A stretch of DNA of 64,000 bases from an uncultured Ruminococcus sp. (GTDB lineage Bacteria > Bacillota > Clostridia > Oscillospirales > Acutalibacteraceae): assembly GCA_958403905.1 (NCBI GenBank), contig CATXZD010000007.1, positions 1-64,000 of the forward strand. The letters run 5' to 3'. The translations under genes and the position numbers were made by a program. This document shows positions 7,959 to 17,103 of this stretch, one piece after another; within the stretch, counting starts at the first letter, position 1, and every line of letters starts with the position of its first letter. The notes beneath the pieces were generated by a model, which saw nothing but the letters and a program-made list of their open reading frames with translations, did no database searches and was not told the origin of the DNA.

Positions 7959-8675
7959 ATGTCAGAGCAAGAAAAGAAATTTTTGGAAATTGTCGATTTA
8001 AAAAAATCCTTTGGCAGCGGAGATACAAGGCAGGATGTCCTGCGCGGACTTAACTTTTCCGTTGCAAAGGGAGAATTCTGTGTATTGCTTGGTCCTTCGG
8101 GATCGGGAAAATCAACCCTGCTGAATATTATAGGCGGTATAGACTGTGCAGATTCAGGATATATTTGCATAAACGGCGACAAGCTTGAAGAATTGGGAGA
8201 AAAACGGCTGACACAGTACCGTCGTAAGCATCTCGGATATGTTTTTCAGTTATACAATTTAATCGGGAATCTCAATGTAAAAGAAAATATTGAGGTGGGG
8301 GCTTACCTGTCGGATAACCCTCTGGATATTGACGAACTGCTGAATACGCTCGGTTTGTATGAGCATAGGCATAAGCTGCCGAATCAGCTTTCGGGTGGAC
8401 AGCAGCAGCGTGTTTCCATTGGTAGGGCAATTGTCAAAAATCCCGATATTCTTTTGTGCGACGAGCCTACGGGCGCGCTGGATTATACCACTTCAAAAGA
8501 AATTTTAAAGCTGATTGAAGACATCAATCAAAAATATAAAAACACGGTTATTATGGTAACACACAATGAAGCAATAAAAGATATGGCGGATCATGTAATT
8601 AAGCTGAGAGACGGTATGGTTCGCCGCAATGAGGTCAATGCAAATAAAATTTCGGCTTCAGAACTCGAGTGGTAA
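7959..8675 (+). CDS. ABC transporter ATPase (MacB/LolD type)
   Basis: The 238-residue ATPase has Walker [10 protein letters not shown] (residues 45-53), the signature LSGGQQQR (144-151) and Walker B with CDEPTGALD (167-175). The PTGALD form and length are those of the MacB/LolD/HrtA class that works with FtsX-fold permeases. The stop lies 14 bases before the permease start. It probably powers export or extraction of a lipid, peptide or heme-like compound by mechanotransmission rather than import. HrtA-type heme exporters belong to the same class, which fits the iron/heme setting without proving it. Confidence 0.92.
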   Translation: MSEQEKKFLEIVDLKKSFGSGDTRQDVLRGLNFSVAKGEFCVLLGPSGSGKSTLLNIIGGIDCADSGYICINGDKLEELGEKRLTQYRRKHLGYVFQLYNLIGNLNVKENIEVGAYLSDNPLDIDELLNTLGLYEHRHKLPNQLSGGQQQRVSIGRAIVKNPDILLCDEPTGALDYTTSKEILKLIEDINQKYKNTVIMVTHNEAIKDMADHVIKLRDGMVRRNEVNANKISASELEW

Positions 8676-8689
8676 GGAGTGCGGCGGAA

Positions 8690-11419
8690 ATGACAAAACT
8701 AAAAATCAAAAATCCGCTTCGCCGGAGGATACCGCGTGAACTGCTCGGTGACTGGAAAAAATATCTTGTTGTCGCTCTTTTTCTGATTTTGACAATCGGA
8801 TTTGTGTCCGGTATGTATGTTGCTAATGAGAGTATGATGACTGCGGCAAACGAGGGCGTTACAAAATATAAGTTAGAGAACGGACATTTTGAACTGAAAA
8901 GCCAAGCTGACGCTGAACTGCTCAAAGAAATATCTAACGGTGAAAAAGCGGATGTAAAAGCTTACTATCTGGACAAAGCAAAGACCGAGCTTGACGAAAA
9001 ATTCGAGGATGAATTTAAGACCGAGTTTACAAAAGAATTTGATTCGGAATTTGCTAAAGAATTTGATTTATCCTTTGAAGAACAGGTTAAAAGCTCTTTA
9101 TCTGCACAGGGGTTGGATGAAAATACAGTTTCTTCTATGCTGACTACTGCAATAGAACAGGCTAAAAAAAGCGGAGAATATCAAACTGCCTACGATTCCG
9201 CATATAAAGATTCATTTCCGTCTGCTTATGATGAAGCATATCAGAAAGCCTATGATGAAGCGTGGGAGGATGTTTTAACCGAAGTCGATGAAAAATACGC
9301 TGATGCGGAAGAAAAATATGAATTGAACGATTCTGATTTTCAGCCTGTTCCGGTAACGGTTTACGAGAATTTCTACCGCAATGAGGATGAGGACAATAAT
9401 AACGACGGAACAGTTGACGGTACTGTCCGTGTTTATGCTAAAACAGAAGATATTAACTTAGCCTGCATTTTGGACGGTCGTTTTCCCGAAACTGAAAATG
9501 AAATCGCAATCGACCGTATGCACGCAGATAATGTCGGCGTAAAGGTTGGAGAAAAAATTACAATCGGCGAAAAAGAATGGAATGTTGTTGGGCTTATTGC
9601 CTATGTGAATTATTCCACACTCCACGAAAAAAGCTCCGATTTTATGTTTGACGCCTTGAAATTCAATGTGGCTATGGTTACAGAGGACGGTTTTGCAAGA
9701 CTTGAAAATCCTGTTCATTACGCATATGCATGGCAGTATGTCAACGCACCTGCGGATGAAAAGGAAGAAAAGAAGCTTTCGGATGATTTTATGAAAGCGT
9801 TGCTGACGCAGACCGTTGTCGGCGATAACGAGATTGAAGATTATCTTCCTGCCTATGCCAATCAGGCGATTCATTTTGCAACGGACGATATGGGTTCGGA
9901 CGAGGCAATGGGCGGTGTGATTCTTAATATTCTGATTGTGATTATCGCCTTTATCTTTGCTGTAACCATCAGCAATACAATTACAAAAGAGTCGAAAACC
10001 ATAGGAACACTGCGTGCATCGGGTTATACCCGAGGAGAACTGATTCGGCATTACCTTGCTATGCCTGTAATCGTTACGCTGTTTGCTGCGGCAGTCGGGA
10101 ATCTGCTGGGATATACGGTGTTCAAGAATTTTGTGGTATCTATGTACTACAACAGTTACAGTCTGCCGACATATGAAACTGTCTGGAATCCGACAGCATT
10201 CTTTAAGACTACGGTCATTACGCTTTTGCTTATGTTCGTTGTAAACCTTGTGGTTATCTGTAGAAAAATGAGGCATACGCCGCTTGAATTTTTGCGACAG
10301 GATTTGAAAAAGAATAAGCGTAAAAAGGCAATCCGATTGCCGAACTGGAAATTCTTCAGCCGTTTTCGTATGCGTATTATCTTTCAGAACATTCCGAATT
10401 ACCTGATTTTGTTTTTCGGTATCTTTTTCGTCTGTGTGATGCTGGCAATGGCAATCGGAATGCCCGATACTTTGGATTATTACAAAGAAAATGCGGGCAA
10501 TATGATGTTTGCAGACTATCAGTATGTTCTGACATCGTATGAGGACGAGGATTCTAAACTCATTACGACAGCGAACGAAAATGCTGAAATTTTTGGAATG
10601 AAATCACTGCAAAAGAAAAGCGATGCGATTGATGAAGAAATTTCCGTATACGGAATTACAGATGGCAGTAAGTATGTAAAAATCAATGGTTTAGATGCTT
10701 TGGGAGCGAACGAAGTCTATATTTCAAACTCTTTTGCGGAAAAGTACGGTATATCCGCAGGCGACATAGTTTCACTTGAAGAAAAATATGAAAATAAAAA
10801 GTACGAATTTAAAGTCGCAGGATTTTATGACAAGTCTTTGAGCATTTCTGTGTTTATGCCGATTGAACAGTTCCGCACAGTATTTGACTTGGAAAAAGAC
10901 GAGTTTGCCGGGTATCTGTCGGATACGGAGATTACTGACATTTCGGAGGATAATATAGCAACAGTTATTACCGAATTGGATGTCACAAAAATGTGCGACC
11001 AGCTTGACCACTCCATGGGATCGTATATGCAGTATTTTCAGGTGCTGTGTATTCTGCTGTCGGCAGTGCTGATTTACCTTCTCACAAAGATTATCATTGA
11101 GAAAAACGAAAACGCCATTTCCATGACCAAAATTCTCGGCTATGAAAACGGCGAAATAGCAAAGCTGTATCTGCTTTCTACGACCATTGTTTTGATAATC
11201 GCTACTGCAATAAGTGTTTTTCTTGGCGCACTGGTTGTGAGTTTTGCCTGGAAAACGATTATGTTCAGCTACAGCGGCTGGTATGATTTTACAATGAATC
11301 AGTTTGGATATGCAAAAATGTTCCTGTTTGTGCTGATTGGCTATCTTATCGTTTTGGGCTTTGATTTCAGAAGAATCAAAAAAATTCCGATGGATAAAGC
11401 TTTGAAAAACGCAGAGTAA
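8690..11419 (+). CDS. Large FtsX-domain ABC permease
   Basis: The product has 909 residues. ATG 8690 follows AAGGAG (8673-8678); the upstream GTG 8669 would overlap the RBS. A first membrane segment at about residues 25-45 is followed by an extracytoplasmic domain of about 370 residues, three membrane segments with an FtsX signature (TKESKTIGTLRASGYTRGEL), a second extracytoplasmic domain, and three C-terminal segments with MTKILGYENGEI. This is the 4+4 or 10-TM double-FtsX layout. The first outer domain starts with a strongly acidic helical stretch (residues about 75-200) of repeated DEAY/EFD/TEF units, probably a coiled coil. The ATPase partner is directly upstream. The substrate is unknown. 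Confidence 0.88.
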   Translation: MTKLKIKNPLRRRIPRELLGDWKKYLVVALFLILTIGFVSGMYVANESMMTAANEGVTKYKLENGHFELKSQADAELLKEISNGEKADVKAYYLDKAKTELDEKFEDEFKTEFTKEFDSEFAKEFDLSFEEQVKSSLSAQGLDENTVSSMLTTAIEQAKKSGEYQTAYDSAYKDSFPSAYDEAYQKAYDEAWEDVLTEVDEKYADAEEKYELNDSDFQPVPVTVYENFYRNEDEDNNNDGTVDGTVRVYAKTEDINLACILDGRFPETENEIAIDRMHADNVGVKVGEKITIGEKEWNVVGLIAYVNYSTLHEKSSDFMFDALKFNVAMVTEDGFARLENPVHYAYAWQYVNAPADEKEEKKLSDDFMKALLTQTVVGDNEIEDYLPAYANQAIHFATDDMGSDEAMGGVILNILIVIIAFIFAVTISNTITKESKTIGTLRASGYTRGELIRHYLAMPVIVTLFAAAVGNLLGYTVFKNFVVSMYYNSYSLPTYETVWNPTAFFKTTVITLLLMFVVNLVVICRKMRHTPLEFLRQDLKKNKRKKAIRLPNWKFFSRFRMRIIFQNIPNYLILFFGIFFVCVMLAMAIGMPDTLDYYKENAGNMMFADYQYVLTSYEDEDSKLITTANENAEIFGMKSLQKKSDAIDEEISVYGITDGSKYVKINGLDALGANEVYISNSFAEKYGISAGDIVSLEEKYENKKYEFKVAGFYDKSLSISVFMPIEQFRTVFDLEKDEFAGYLSDTEITDISEDNIATVITELDVTKMCDQLDHSMGSYMQYFQVLCILLSAVLIYLLTKIIIEKNENAISMTKILGYENGEIAKLYLLSTTIVLIIATAISVFLGALVVSFAWKTIMFSYSGWYDFTMNQFGYAKMFLFVLIGYLIVLGFDFRRIKKIPMDKALKNAE

Positions 11420-11438
11420 TACTTCTGCACTCTAAAAA

Positions 11439-11639
11439 TTAAAAATGATAATACTCACTGAGCTGTACCTGCCGTTCATATTTGATGATTGCATCTGTGC
11501 GGCGGTGCAGCTCGCCTGCTGTATGAATATAGTTGTTATGCTCATGAAGCTTTAATTGTATGCTGACCGGCAGTGAGAGGAAATATCGGCGAGAACTGCT
11601 GCTTTCACGGATTAATTGATTTAAACTCTCATATCTCAT
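11439..11639 (-). CDS. Conserved small protein, 66 aa
   Basis: This minus-strand frame has a GAGGTGAGC site 6 bases from ATG 11639. The product, starting MRYESLNQLI, has a distinctive middle YFLSLPVSIQLKLHEHN followed by IHTAGELHRR, which reads as a folded helical protein and not an antisense shadow. I recognise no named family. It is convergent with the exporter gene (20-base gap) and divergent from the DtxR-like gene. No function is proposed. Confidence 0.6.
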   Translation of the reverse strand: MRYESLNQLIRESSSSRRYFLSLPVSIQLKLHEHNNYIHTAGELHRRTDAIIKYERQVQLSEYYHF

Positions 11640-11865
11640 ACGCTCACCTCAAGGATAGTGTTTGAGATATGAGAAAAAGTATGCAAAAAAATTATTTTGA
11701 ACAACTGCTTAACAAAATGTTTGTCGAAAAATATTCGTATAGGCACGGTATTTATTGCATTATAATTTATCTTTATGATGATTATTGATGAGCCTTTGCG
11801 ATAAATGCTGCAATATGAATCAAAAGTAGAAAATTGAAAAATCATTATGATAGGAGATGTTACAA

Positions 11866-12699
11866 ATGCCGGACCCCCCGGATATTTTAAAACTTCGTGT
11901 ATTACTATGCTTTTTGAAATCCGATGCGGCTGACTGTACGGTTACGGGAATAGCAAGAACCTTGAACGAAAAGAAATATTCAATCAGCAGAGCATTGACA
12001 GCACTTGAAAATAAAGGTTATATCAACCGTGATAATGTACGCAATCCTATGCTGACAGAAAAAGGCTATGCGGCAGCGCTGCGTTATTCAGAGCGTCTTG
12101 AAATTTCACTTAATCATCTTCTCTATGAAGGTGTAGATGTTGAAAACGCCAAGAAGGATGCGTTTTATTGGGCCCTTTATTTAACCGATAAGACAATGGA
12201 TGTTGTCAGGGCTACAGAGAATCGATACAGAGTAAAGTATGAATTGCATGAGCAAAAGCAGTTCAGCGGCTCTGTATTGTGCAGGAAGCTTAATAACGGC
12301 TGTTATCAGTTGCCTTTTTTGATTTGCAGTGAATATGTTAATAACGGTAATAATCTTTCTGTATTAAATGAGGGTTTTGAACACCCTTGCAGTCTTTGCG
12401 TGGAAAACGGCGTCGGTACTATAAAGCTTTGCTCTCGGATAATGACAGTAAGGTCCCGTCAGAGCGGTGAATTGGTACAACAGCGGATAAAATGTATGAA
12501 ATACTCTTATTTTGACCGTTTTGTCAGCGCAGAGTCGAATGGCTCTGTCTTTACTTTTTCTGCTGACTGTCTTAATTTTGTAAATATTGGTTCGGGAGTC
12601 GGTCAGATTCTGTACGGAAGTGTTTGCCTTCAGATGGAATACTCAGGCGGTTCAGTTCATATACCGGAATCAACGGCAATATTCACAATTTTGATTTGA
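11866..12699 (+). CDS. DtxR/MntR-like regulator without canonical metal ligands
   Basis: The product has 277 residues, starting at ATG 11866 (AGGAG at 11852-11856). Residues about 8-65 form a winged helix (TVTGIARTLNE, then SISRALTALENKGYI and LTEKGYAAA), and residues 66-110 follow the DtxR/MntR dimer region (GVDVENAKKDAFYWALYLTD). In MntR/DtxR the corresponding helix carries E/C-x-x-E-H ligands; here these positions read F100, A103 and L104. The C-terminal 150 residues are unlike the SH3/FeoA domain and hold nine cysteines. It is the only regulator within the iron island, so it probably controls the GTTAGC operators. Its ligand may be heme, an Fe-S cluster or a redox signal rather than a divalent metal. 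Confidence 0.65.
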   Translation: MPDPPDILKLRVLLCFLKSDAADCTVTGIARTLNEKKYSISRALTALENKGYINRDNVRNPMLTEKGYAAALRYSERLEISLNHLLYEGVDVENAKKDAFYWALYLTDKTMDVVRATENRYRVKYELHEQKQFSGSVLCRKLNNGCYQLPFLICSEYVNNGNNLSVLNEGFEHPCSLCVENGVGTIKLCSRIMTVRSRQSGELVQQRIKCMKYSYFDRFVSAESNGSVFTFSADCLNFVNIGSGVGQILYGSVCLQMEYSGGSVHIPESTAIFTILI

Positions 12700-12868
12700 T
12701 AAAGATAATTTTAATATACAAAGAATAGAAAGTGCTTTTTTAGTTTGCAGTATTGCAACATTCTTAAAATCACATCAGAACTGATTATTTTTGTTCTTAT
12801 CTTGTTCAGCAGCTTAAATTTGTAGCACAACTGCAACAAATAAACTGATGTAAAAAGAAAATATATAT

Positions 12869-13016
12869 GTTATAATCTCATTGTAACAAGGGAATTCCGT
12901 AGGACGGAATTTTTTAAACGCTCAAAGTTAGCATACACTAACCTTATGGTAATATCGGGGGTTCTGAGTAATCGTGCCCGATATATATTTTGTTAGCAAG
13001 GTTAGCTGTTGCTAAC
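12869..13016 (+). promoter_or_regulatory. Leader of heme-capture operon: promoter, hairpins, two GTTAGC operators
   Basis: An extended -10 (TGTTATAAT, 12868-12876) starts the leader. AATTCCGT/ACGGAATT (12893-12911) plus T's forms a terminator-like hairpin within 15 bases of the start. GTTAGC-ATAC-ACTAAC (12927-12942) is the first operator. A second hairpin, TATCGGG/CCCGATA (12953-12983), is followed by a T-rich run. GTTAGC-TGTT-GCTAAC (13001-13016) is the second operator, with an extra half site at 12992-12997. Attenuation combined with repressor binding is possible. Confidence 0.7.
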
Positions 13017-13038
13017 CTGTATAAACGGAGGATGTCGG

Positions 13039-13935
13039 ATGAGGAAAATAAGCAGGATTATAAGTCCCGTTTTACTGTGTGTTATTTTAACGATTATCAG
13101 CATTTTGAATACATCTGCACTTGAAGTTGAAAATTTATCTGAAGGTACATACAGTATTGACGCTTCATTAAGCTGTTATGTAAATGCGATGGGAGGAGTT
13201 GAGTTCGGAGCACCGCTGTTAACAGGCTCGTCGATAAAGGTTGATGCCGACGGCAGAAAAACAATGACTCTGAATTTTACGAAAAGCAGTGTAACAATCT
13301 ACAACATAACCTGCGATACATTTATTGACGCATCGCCTTCGGCAGAAGACAGTAAAGGCGGAGTTAAAAACGGAACGCTCGGATATTATGACAAGAACGG
13401 AAATCTGCAAACAGATTCCGTAGAATATACATTAAGCGACGATACGGCACTTAACTCCAAAAGCGAAGAAGTTCATTATGTTTCTTCAATGTCATTTCCA
13501 ATTGAGAGCGTGAAAGATACATATGAATTAACACTTTATATCAACAGCAATGTAATGGGTGTGCAATTCGGTGCAGGGGAAAGCTCTTCGCCTGCTACTC
13601 TCACTGTTGACCGGAACAGTCTGAAATCAGGAAATGCTGGCACAGAACAAAAGGAACAGTACGAAACGCTCCCGAAAGAAACGAAGCAATCGCAGGTAAC
13701 AACCGAGGTAGTTGTTGAGGAGAAAAAAGACGATAATACAGTTGAAAAAAACGGGCTGAATATTCACTATGCAAACGGCGAGGGTGAAAATACAGAGAAA
13801 ACAAGTGTACGGTACACAGCGTACCTTAATATGCCTCTTCTTTGGATTATTCTCGCAATATCTGCCGCAGTTATAATTGTAGGCATTGTATTTATAATCA
13901 GCAGTAAATACAGCAGAAAGCAGGAAAATAAATGA
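13039..13935 (+). CDS. Membrane-anchored Shp-like heme-binding protein
   Basis: The product has 298 residues, with the start at ATG 13039 behind CGGAGG. It has a signal peptide (1-27), one Shp/NEAT-type beta domain (about 33-185), a Thr/Glu/Lys-rich linker, and a C-terminal membrane segment (about 268-290) ending in basic residues. Two Met-centred loops, NAMGGVEFG (M51) and NVMGVQFG (M173), lie where the bis-methionyl heme ligands of Shp are expected, and two cysteines (C46, C92) could pair. Shp proteins take heme at the surface and hand it to the lipoprotein of an ABC transporter, and the next gene is such a lipoprotein. The GTTAGC operators imply iron control. Confidence 0.8.
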   Translation: MRKISRIISPVLLCVILTIISILNTSALEVENLSEGTYSIDASLSCYVNAMGGVEFGAPLLTGSSIKVDADGRKTMTLNFTKSSVTIYNITCDTFIDASPSAEDSKGGVKNGTLGYYDKNGNLQTDSVEYTLSDDTALNSKSEEVHYVSSMSFPIESVKDTYELTLYINSNVMGVQFGAGESSSPATLTVDRNSLKSGNAGTEQKEQYETLPKETKQSQVTTEVVVEEKKDDNTVEKNGLNIHYANGEGENTEKTSVRYTAYLNMPLLWIILAISAAVIIVGIVFIISSKYSRKQENK

Positions 13936-14819
13936 TAAAAAAGATTATGTCAGTTATGATGTCGGGAATAATTGCAGTCAGCATTTGCAGTTGTGCCTCA
14001 AGCGGCAGTGCTGAAAACAATGGCACTTCGGATAATCCGAAAGTAGCTGTTACGTCGGTTGCGATATGCAGAATCCTTGATGAGCTTGAATACGATAATG
14101 TAGTGGCAGTTCCCGAAACTTCTTCGGAAAATATGCCTGAAAGGTATAAAAATCTGCCTTCGATAGGGTCGCCTATGTCTCCCGATTATGAAAAAATCAA
14201 ATCGGTATCACCTGATATGGTGCTTTCACCTAAATCGCTTGAAAGCTCGCTTTCACAAGACTATACATCGGCAGGAATCAGTTCTGCTTTTCTTGATTTG
14301 AGCAGTGTGCAGGGAATGTATGATGCAATACAATCTTTAGGCGAATTGCTTGACAGAGAGTCGCAGGCGCAGAAGCTGACGGATGACTATGACAGCTATA
14401 TGGCTGAATACAAGACTGACGGTGAAGAAAAAAGCGTTTTAATTTTAATGACGTTCCCTGACGGTTTCTATCTTGTTGCAACAGAAAACTCCTATGTGGG
14501 CAATCTTGTTGAGCTTGCAGGAGGAAAGAATGTTTACGGAAAAGATACGAGCGGTGACGAAAACGGTTTTGTTTCAATCAATCCCGAAGATATGGTTCAG
14601 AAGAATCCCGATATTATAATGGTGTTTGCTCATTACAATGAGGAAAGTGCTTTTAAATATATGAAAGACGAATTTAAATCTGACTCTGCTTGGCAGTATT
14701 ACGATGCAGTAAAGAAAGATAATATCGTTTATCTTCCGTCGGAATACTTCGGTATGAGTGCAACGCTTGACTGGAAAGATTCTCTTGATTATTTAAAGCC
14801 TGTCTTGTACGGTGAATAA
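13932..14819 (+). CDS. isdE: Heme ABC transporter lipoprotein (IsdE/HtsA-like)
   Basis: The 295-residue lipoprotein has a signal peptide ending in ICSC (C21 lipidated). Its class III binding-protein fold shows GSPMSPDYEKIKSVSPD (M82) and a downstream VFAHYNE (H234). In IsdE and HtsA heme is held by one Met in the first lobe and one His in the second; M82 and H234 match those places by pattern. The ATG overlaps the stop of the Shp-like gene (ATGA), so the pair is translationally coupled, and the permease follows after 2 bases. It probably receives heme from the Shp-like proteins. Confidence 0.82.
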   Translation: MIKKIMSVMMSGIIAVSICSCASSGSAENNGTSDNPKVAVTSVAICRILDELEYDNVVAVPETSSENMPERYKNLPSIGSPMSPDYEKIKSVSPDMVLSPKSLESSLSQDYTSAGISSAFLDLSSVQGMYDAIQSLGELLDRESQAQKLTDDYDSYMAEYKTDGEEKSVLILMTFPDGFYLVATENSYVGNLVELAGGKNVYGKDTSGDENGFVSINPEDMVQKNPDIIMVFAHYNEESAFKYMKDEFKSDSAWQYYDAVKKDNIVYLPSEYFGMSATLDWKDSLDYLKPVLYGE

Positions 14820-14821
14820 TT

Positions 14822-15829
14822 ATGAAAACACATACAAAAGCAAAAACTGTAACGGCATTTGCACTGACGGCTGTCCTGATTTTAATTATGTTTTTTATAG
14901 CAATAAATACAGGCGGTCTGAGCGTGAGCGTTGAACAGCTTTTCAGAGGGTTGTTTTTGGAATATGACAAAACGGTAGCAATAATTCTTGAACTTCGTTT
15001 TCCTCGCATAATTGTTGCATTGCTCGGTGGTGCTCTTATGGCTGTTTCGGGCGTTCTTATGCAGGCAGTTATGAAAAATCCCCTTGCCGACCCCGGTATT
15101 ATAGGAATTACATCGGGTGCGGCGCTGGTGGCGGTTGTCGTATCAGCGTTTTTCCCTTTTCTTGCAGCGTTTACACCCGTGTTTTCATTCATAGGCGGTA
15201 TGATAGCTTTTGCAATTGTATATTTACTTGCATGGAACGGTAATGTAAGTCCGCTTAGATTAATTCTTGTCGGTGTAGCGGTTGATGCGTTCTTCACGGG
15301 ATTATATCAGGCTTTTTCTTCCGGAACAGGCGGAAGCTACAGCGGAGCGGCAAATATCATTAATTCAAATATATCTCTAAAAACATGGGACGATGTTTAT
15401 CTTCTTCTGATTTATGCGGCTGTCGGTGCAGTGTATTGTGCGTTGGTTGCAGAAAAATGCAACTTGCTCTCTTTGTCGGACGTCACAATGTACAGCCTCG
15501 GCGTAAATGTAAACAGAGTCAGGATAATTGTTTCGGTAATCTCGGTAATGCTTGCAAGTGTATTCACCTCCGTAATTGGTTCTGTGAGCTTTCTCGGACT
15601 TATTGTTCCGCACATTTCAAGATTACTTGTCGGCAGTAATCACAAGATATTGATTCCATACAGCGCATTACTAGGTTCATTTATCTTTTTACTGGCTGAT
15701 ACAATAGGCAGAATGATTGCATATCCTTATGAAATCAGTGCGTCAATTGTTATGGCTGTTATAGGCGGTCCGATGTTTATTATTCTTCTGAGAAGGAGCA
15801 AAAATAGTTATGGAAACAGCAATACATAA
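14822..15829 (+). CDS. isdF: Heme/iron-complex ABC permease (FecCD family)
   Basis: The product has 335 residues with about nine or ten membrane segments. FecCD hallmarks include LRFPRIIVALLGGALMAVSG, MQAVMKNPLADPGIIG and, near the end, GSVSFLGLIVPHISRLLVG. This type-II ABC importer permease would form a homodimer with two copies of the ATPase encoded next. The gene starts 2 bases after the lipoprotein gene and overlaps the ATPase gene by 20 bases. Length and motifs are intact. Confidence 0.92.
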   Translation: MKTHTKAKTVTAFALTAVLILIMFFIAINTGGLSVSVEQLFRGLFLEYDKTVAIILELRFPRIIVALLGGALMAVSGVLMQAVMKNPLADPGIIGITSGAALVAVVVSAFFPFLAAFTPVFSFIGGMIAFAIVYLLAWNGNVSPLRLILVGVAVDAFFTGLYQAFSSGTGGSYSGAANIINSNISLKTWDDVYLLLIYAAVGAVYCALVAEKCNLLSLSDVTMYSLGVNVNRVRIIVSVISVMLASVFTSVIGSVSFLGLIVPHISRLLVGSNHKILIPYSALLGSFIFLLADTIGRMIAYPYEISASIVMAVIGGPMFIILLRRSKNSYGNSNT

Positions 15830-16598
15830 TTTGTCGGTGGAAAACTTAAGATTTGGCTACAACAAAGACAGAGTTATTTTAGATGATGTTTCATTTAAAC
15901 TTACTCCAAATAAAATCACCTCATTGCTTGGTGCAAACGGAAGCGGTAAATCGACCCTGTTTCATTTGCTTACAGGCAGACTGAAACCGCAGAGCGGAAG
16001 AATTGTTTTTGACGGCAAAAGCATAGATGAAATTAAAAAGAAGGAATTTTCACAACATATTGCAGTGGTTCATCAATATAATACGGCGCCCGATGACCTC
16101 ACGGTAAGAAAACTCGTTGAAATGGGACGTACGCCGTACAAAAGTATTTTTTCCTACGGACAAAACCTTGACGATGAAACAGCTGTTGAAAATGCGCTTA
16201 GAATTACGGATACCTATAAATATGCCGACAGAACGATAAGCGCATTATCCGGCGGTCAGAGACAGAGAGTATGGCTTGCACTTGCACTGGCTCAGAATCC
16301 CGATATTCTTTTGCTTGATGAGATTACAACATATCTTGATATTCATTACCAATACGAGATATTAAACCTTATAAAAGAGCTTAACAAGGATAAAAAACTC
16401 ACTGTTTTAATGGTGATTCACGATATAAATCAGGCTATCGAGTTCAGTGATAATTCGATAGTTATGAAAGACGGTAAGATTATTTCGTGCGGAGAAACGA
16501 AAAATGTTGTAAACAAAAGCGTTATAGATTCTGCATTTGATGTAGATACGCAAATAGTTGATATAGCAGGCAGAAAAATTTGTGTTATAGGAAATTGA
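15810..16598 (+). CDS. Heme/iron-complex ABC ATPase (FecE/HmuV family)
   Basis: The product has 262 residues. Walker A is GANGSGKST (about 41-49), the signature LSGGQRQRVW, and Walker B LLLDEITTYLD. The LDEITTYLDI form is typical of siderophore and heme importer ATPases (FecE/BtuD/HmuV). The RBS AGAAGGAG lies within the end of isdF. It completes a three-part importer with the lipoprotein and permease. Confidence 0.92.
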   Translation: METAIHNLSVENLRFGYNKDRVILDDVSFKLTPNKITSLLGANGSGKSTLFHLLTGRLKPQSGRIVFDGKSIDEIKKKEFSQHIAVVHQYNTAPDDLTVRKLVEMGRTPYKSIFSYGQNLDDETAVENALRITDTYKYADRTISALSGGQRQRVWLALALAQNPDILLLDEITTYLDIHYQYEILNLIKELNKDKKLTVLMVIHDINQAIEFSDNSIVMKDGKIISCGETKNVVNKSVIDSAFDVDTQIVDIAGRKICVIGN

Positions 16599-16612
16599 GA
16601 GGAGTGCTTATT

Positions 16613-17092
16613 TTGACTCGTGACAAGAGAAAAAGACTTGGAATAATTCTTACAATTGCAGGTGCAACGGCACTTCTGATTACTTTATTCTTTATTTTTT
16701 TCGGAAGTAAGCTTATATTGAATCCCGAGCATGAATTTGAGCCTGAACAAAGTGTGGTGCAGTCCTCGCAGCAGCTTGATTTTGATTCAATTTCCATCCC
16801 CGGTAAAGAATCAATGAAAATACAGGCAGAGGAAAAAAGCGTATCAGTTGACTTGTATAACCCCGAAGATAACAAATGTTATTTTGAAATTTCAATTCTG
16901 CTTGAAGACGGTACAGAGCTTTATAAATCTAAGCTTGTAAAACCCGGACAGAATATCTATAAAATTAATCTGAATAAGGAGCTTGCAAAGGGCACTTATA
17001 ATGCAACAATACATTACAGTACCTATACAATGGACGGAAATTATACTCCTCTCAACGGAGCAAACGTACCTGTAAAGCTTATTGCAGAATAG
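16613..17092 (+). CDS. Single-pass membrane protein with extracellular beta domain
   Basis: The start is taken as TTG 16613 because GAGAGGAG lies 8 bases upstream; this gives 159 residues beginning MTRDKRKRLG. One membrane segment (about 10-32) is followed by an acidic linker and a beta-rich domain (about 65-159) with VDLYNPEDNKCYFEISILL and YKINLNKELAKGTYNATIHY. I do not know a named family, but the layout resembles small membrane-anchored partners of secreted surface proteins in Firmicutes. It lies between the importer ATPase and the second, secreted Shp-like protein, whose C-terminal domain it may hold at the cell surface. This role is inferred. Confidence 0.7.
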   Translation: MTRDKRKRLGIILTIAGATALLITLFFIFFGSKLILNPEHEFEPEQSVVQSSQQLDFDSISIPGKESMKIQAEEKSVSVDLYNPEDNKCYFEISILLEDGTELYKSKLVKPGQNIYKINLNKELAKGTYNATIHYSTYTMDGNYTPLNGANVPVKLIAE

Positions 17093-17103
17093 CAAAATTG
17101 CAG

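Noticed and set aside
9458..10276. 272-codon minus-strand frame inside the FtsX permease gene
   Set aside because: It lies wholly antisense to a well-supported gene, and its Cys/His-rich, low-complexity translation and lack of an RBS mark it as a shadow.
11636..11845. 69-codon minus-strand frame upstream of the DtxR-like gene
   Set aside because: AT-rich intergenic sequence, no RBS, and overlap with the better-supported small gene at 11439-11639.
13601..13804. Minus-strand frame within the Shp-like gene
   Set aside because: Shadow of the coding strand; the plus-strand product has clear signal peptide, domain and anchor.
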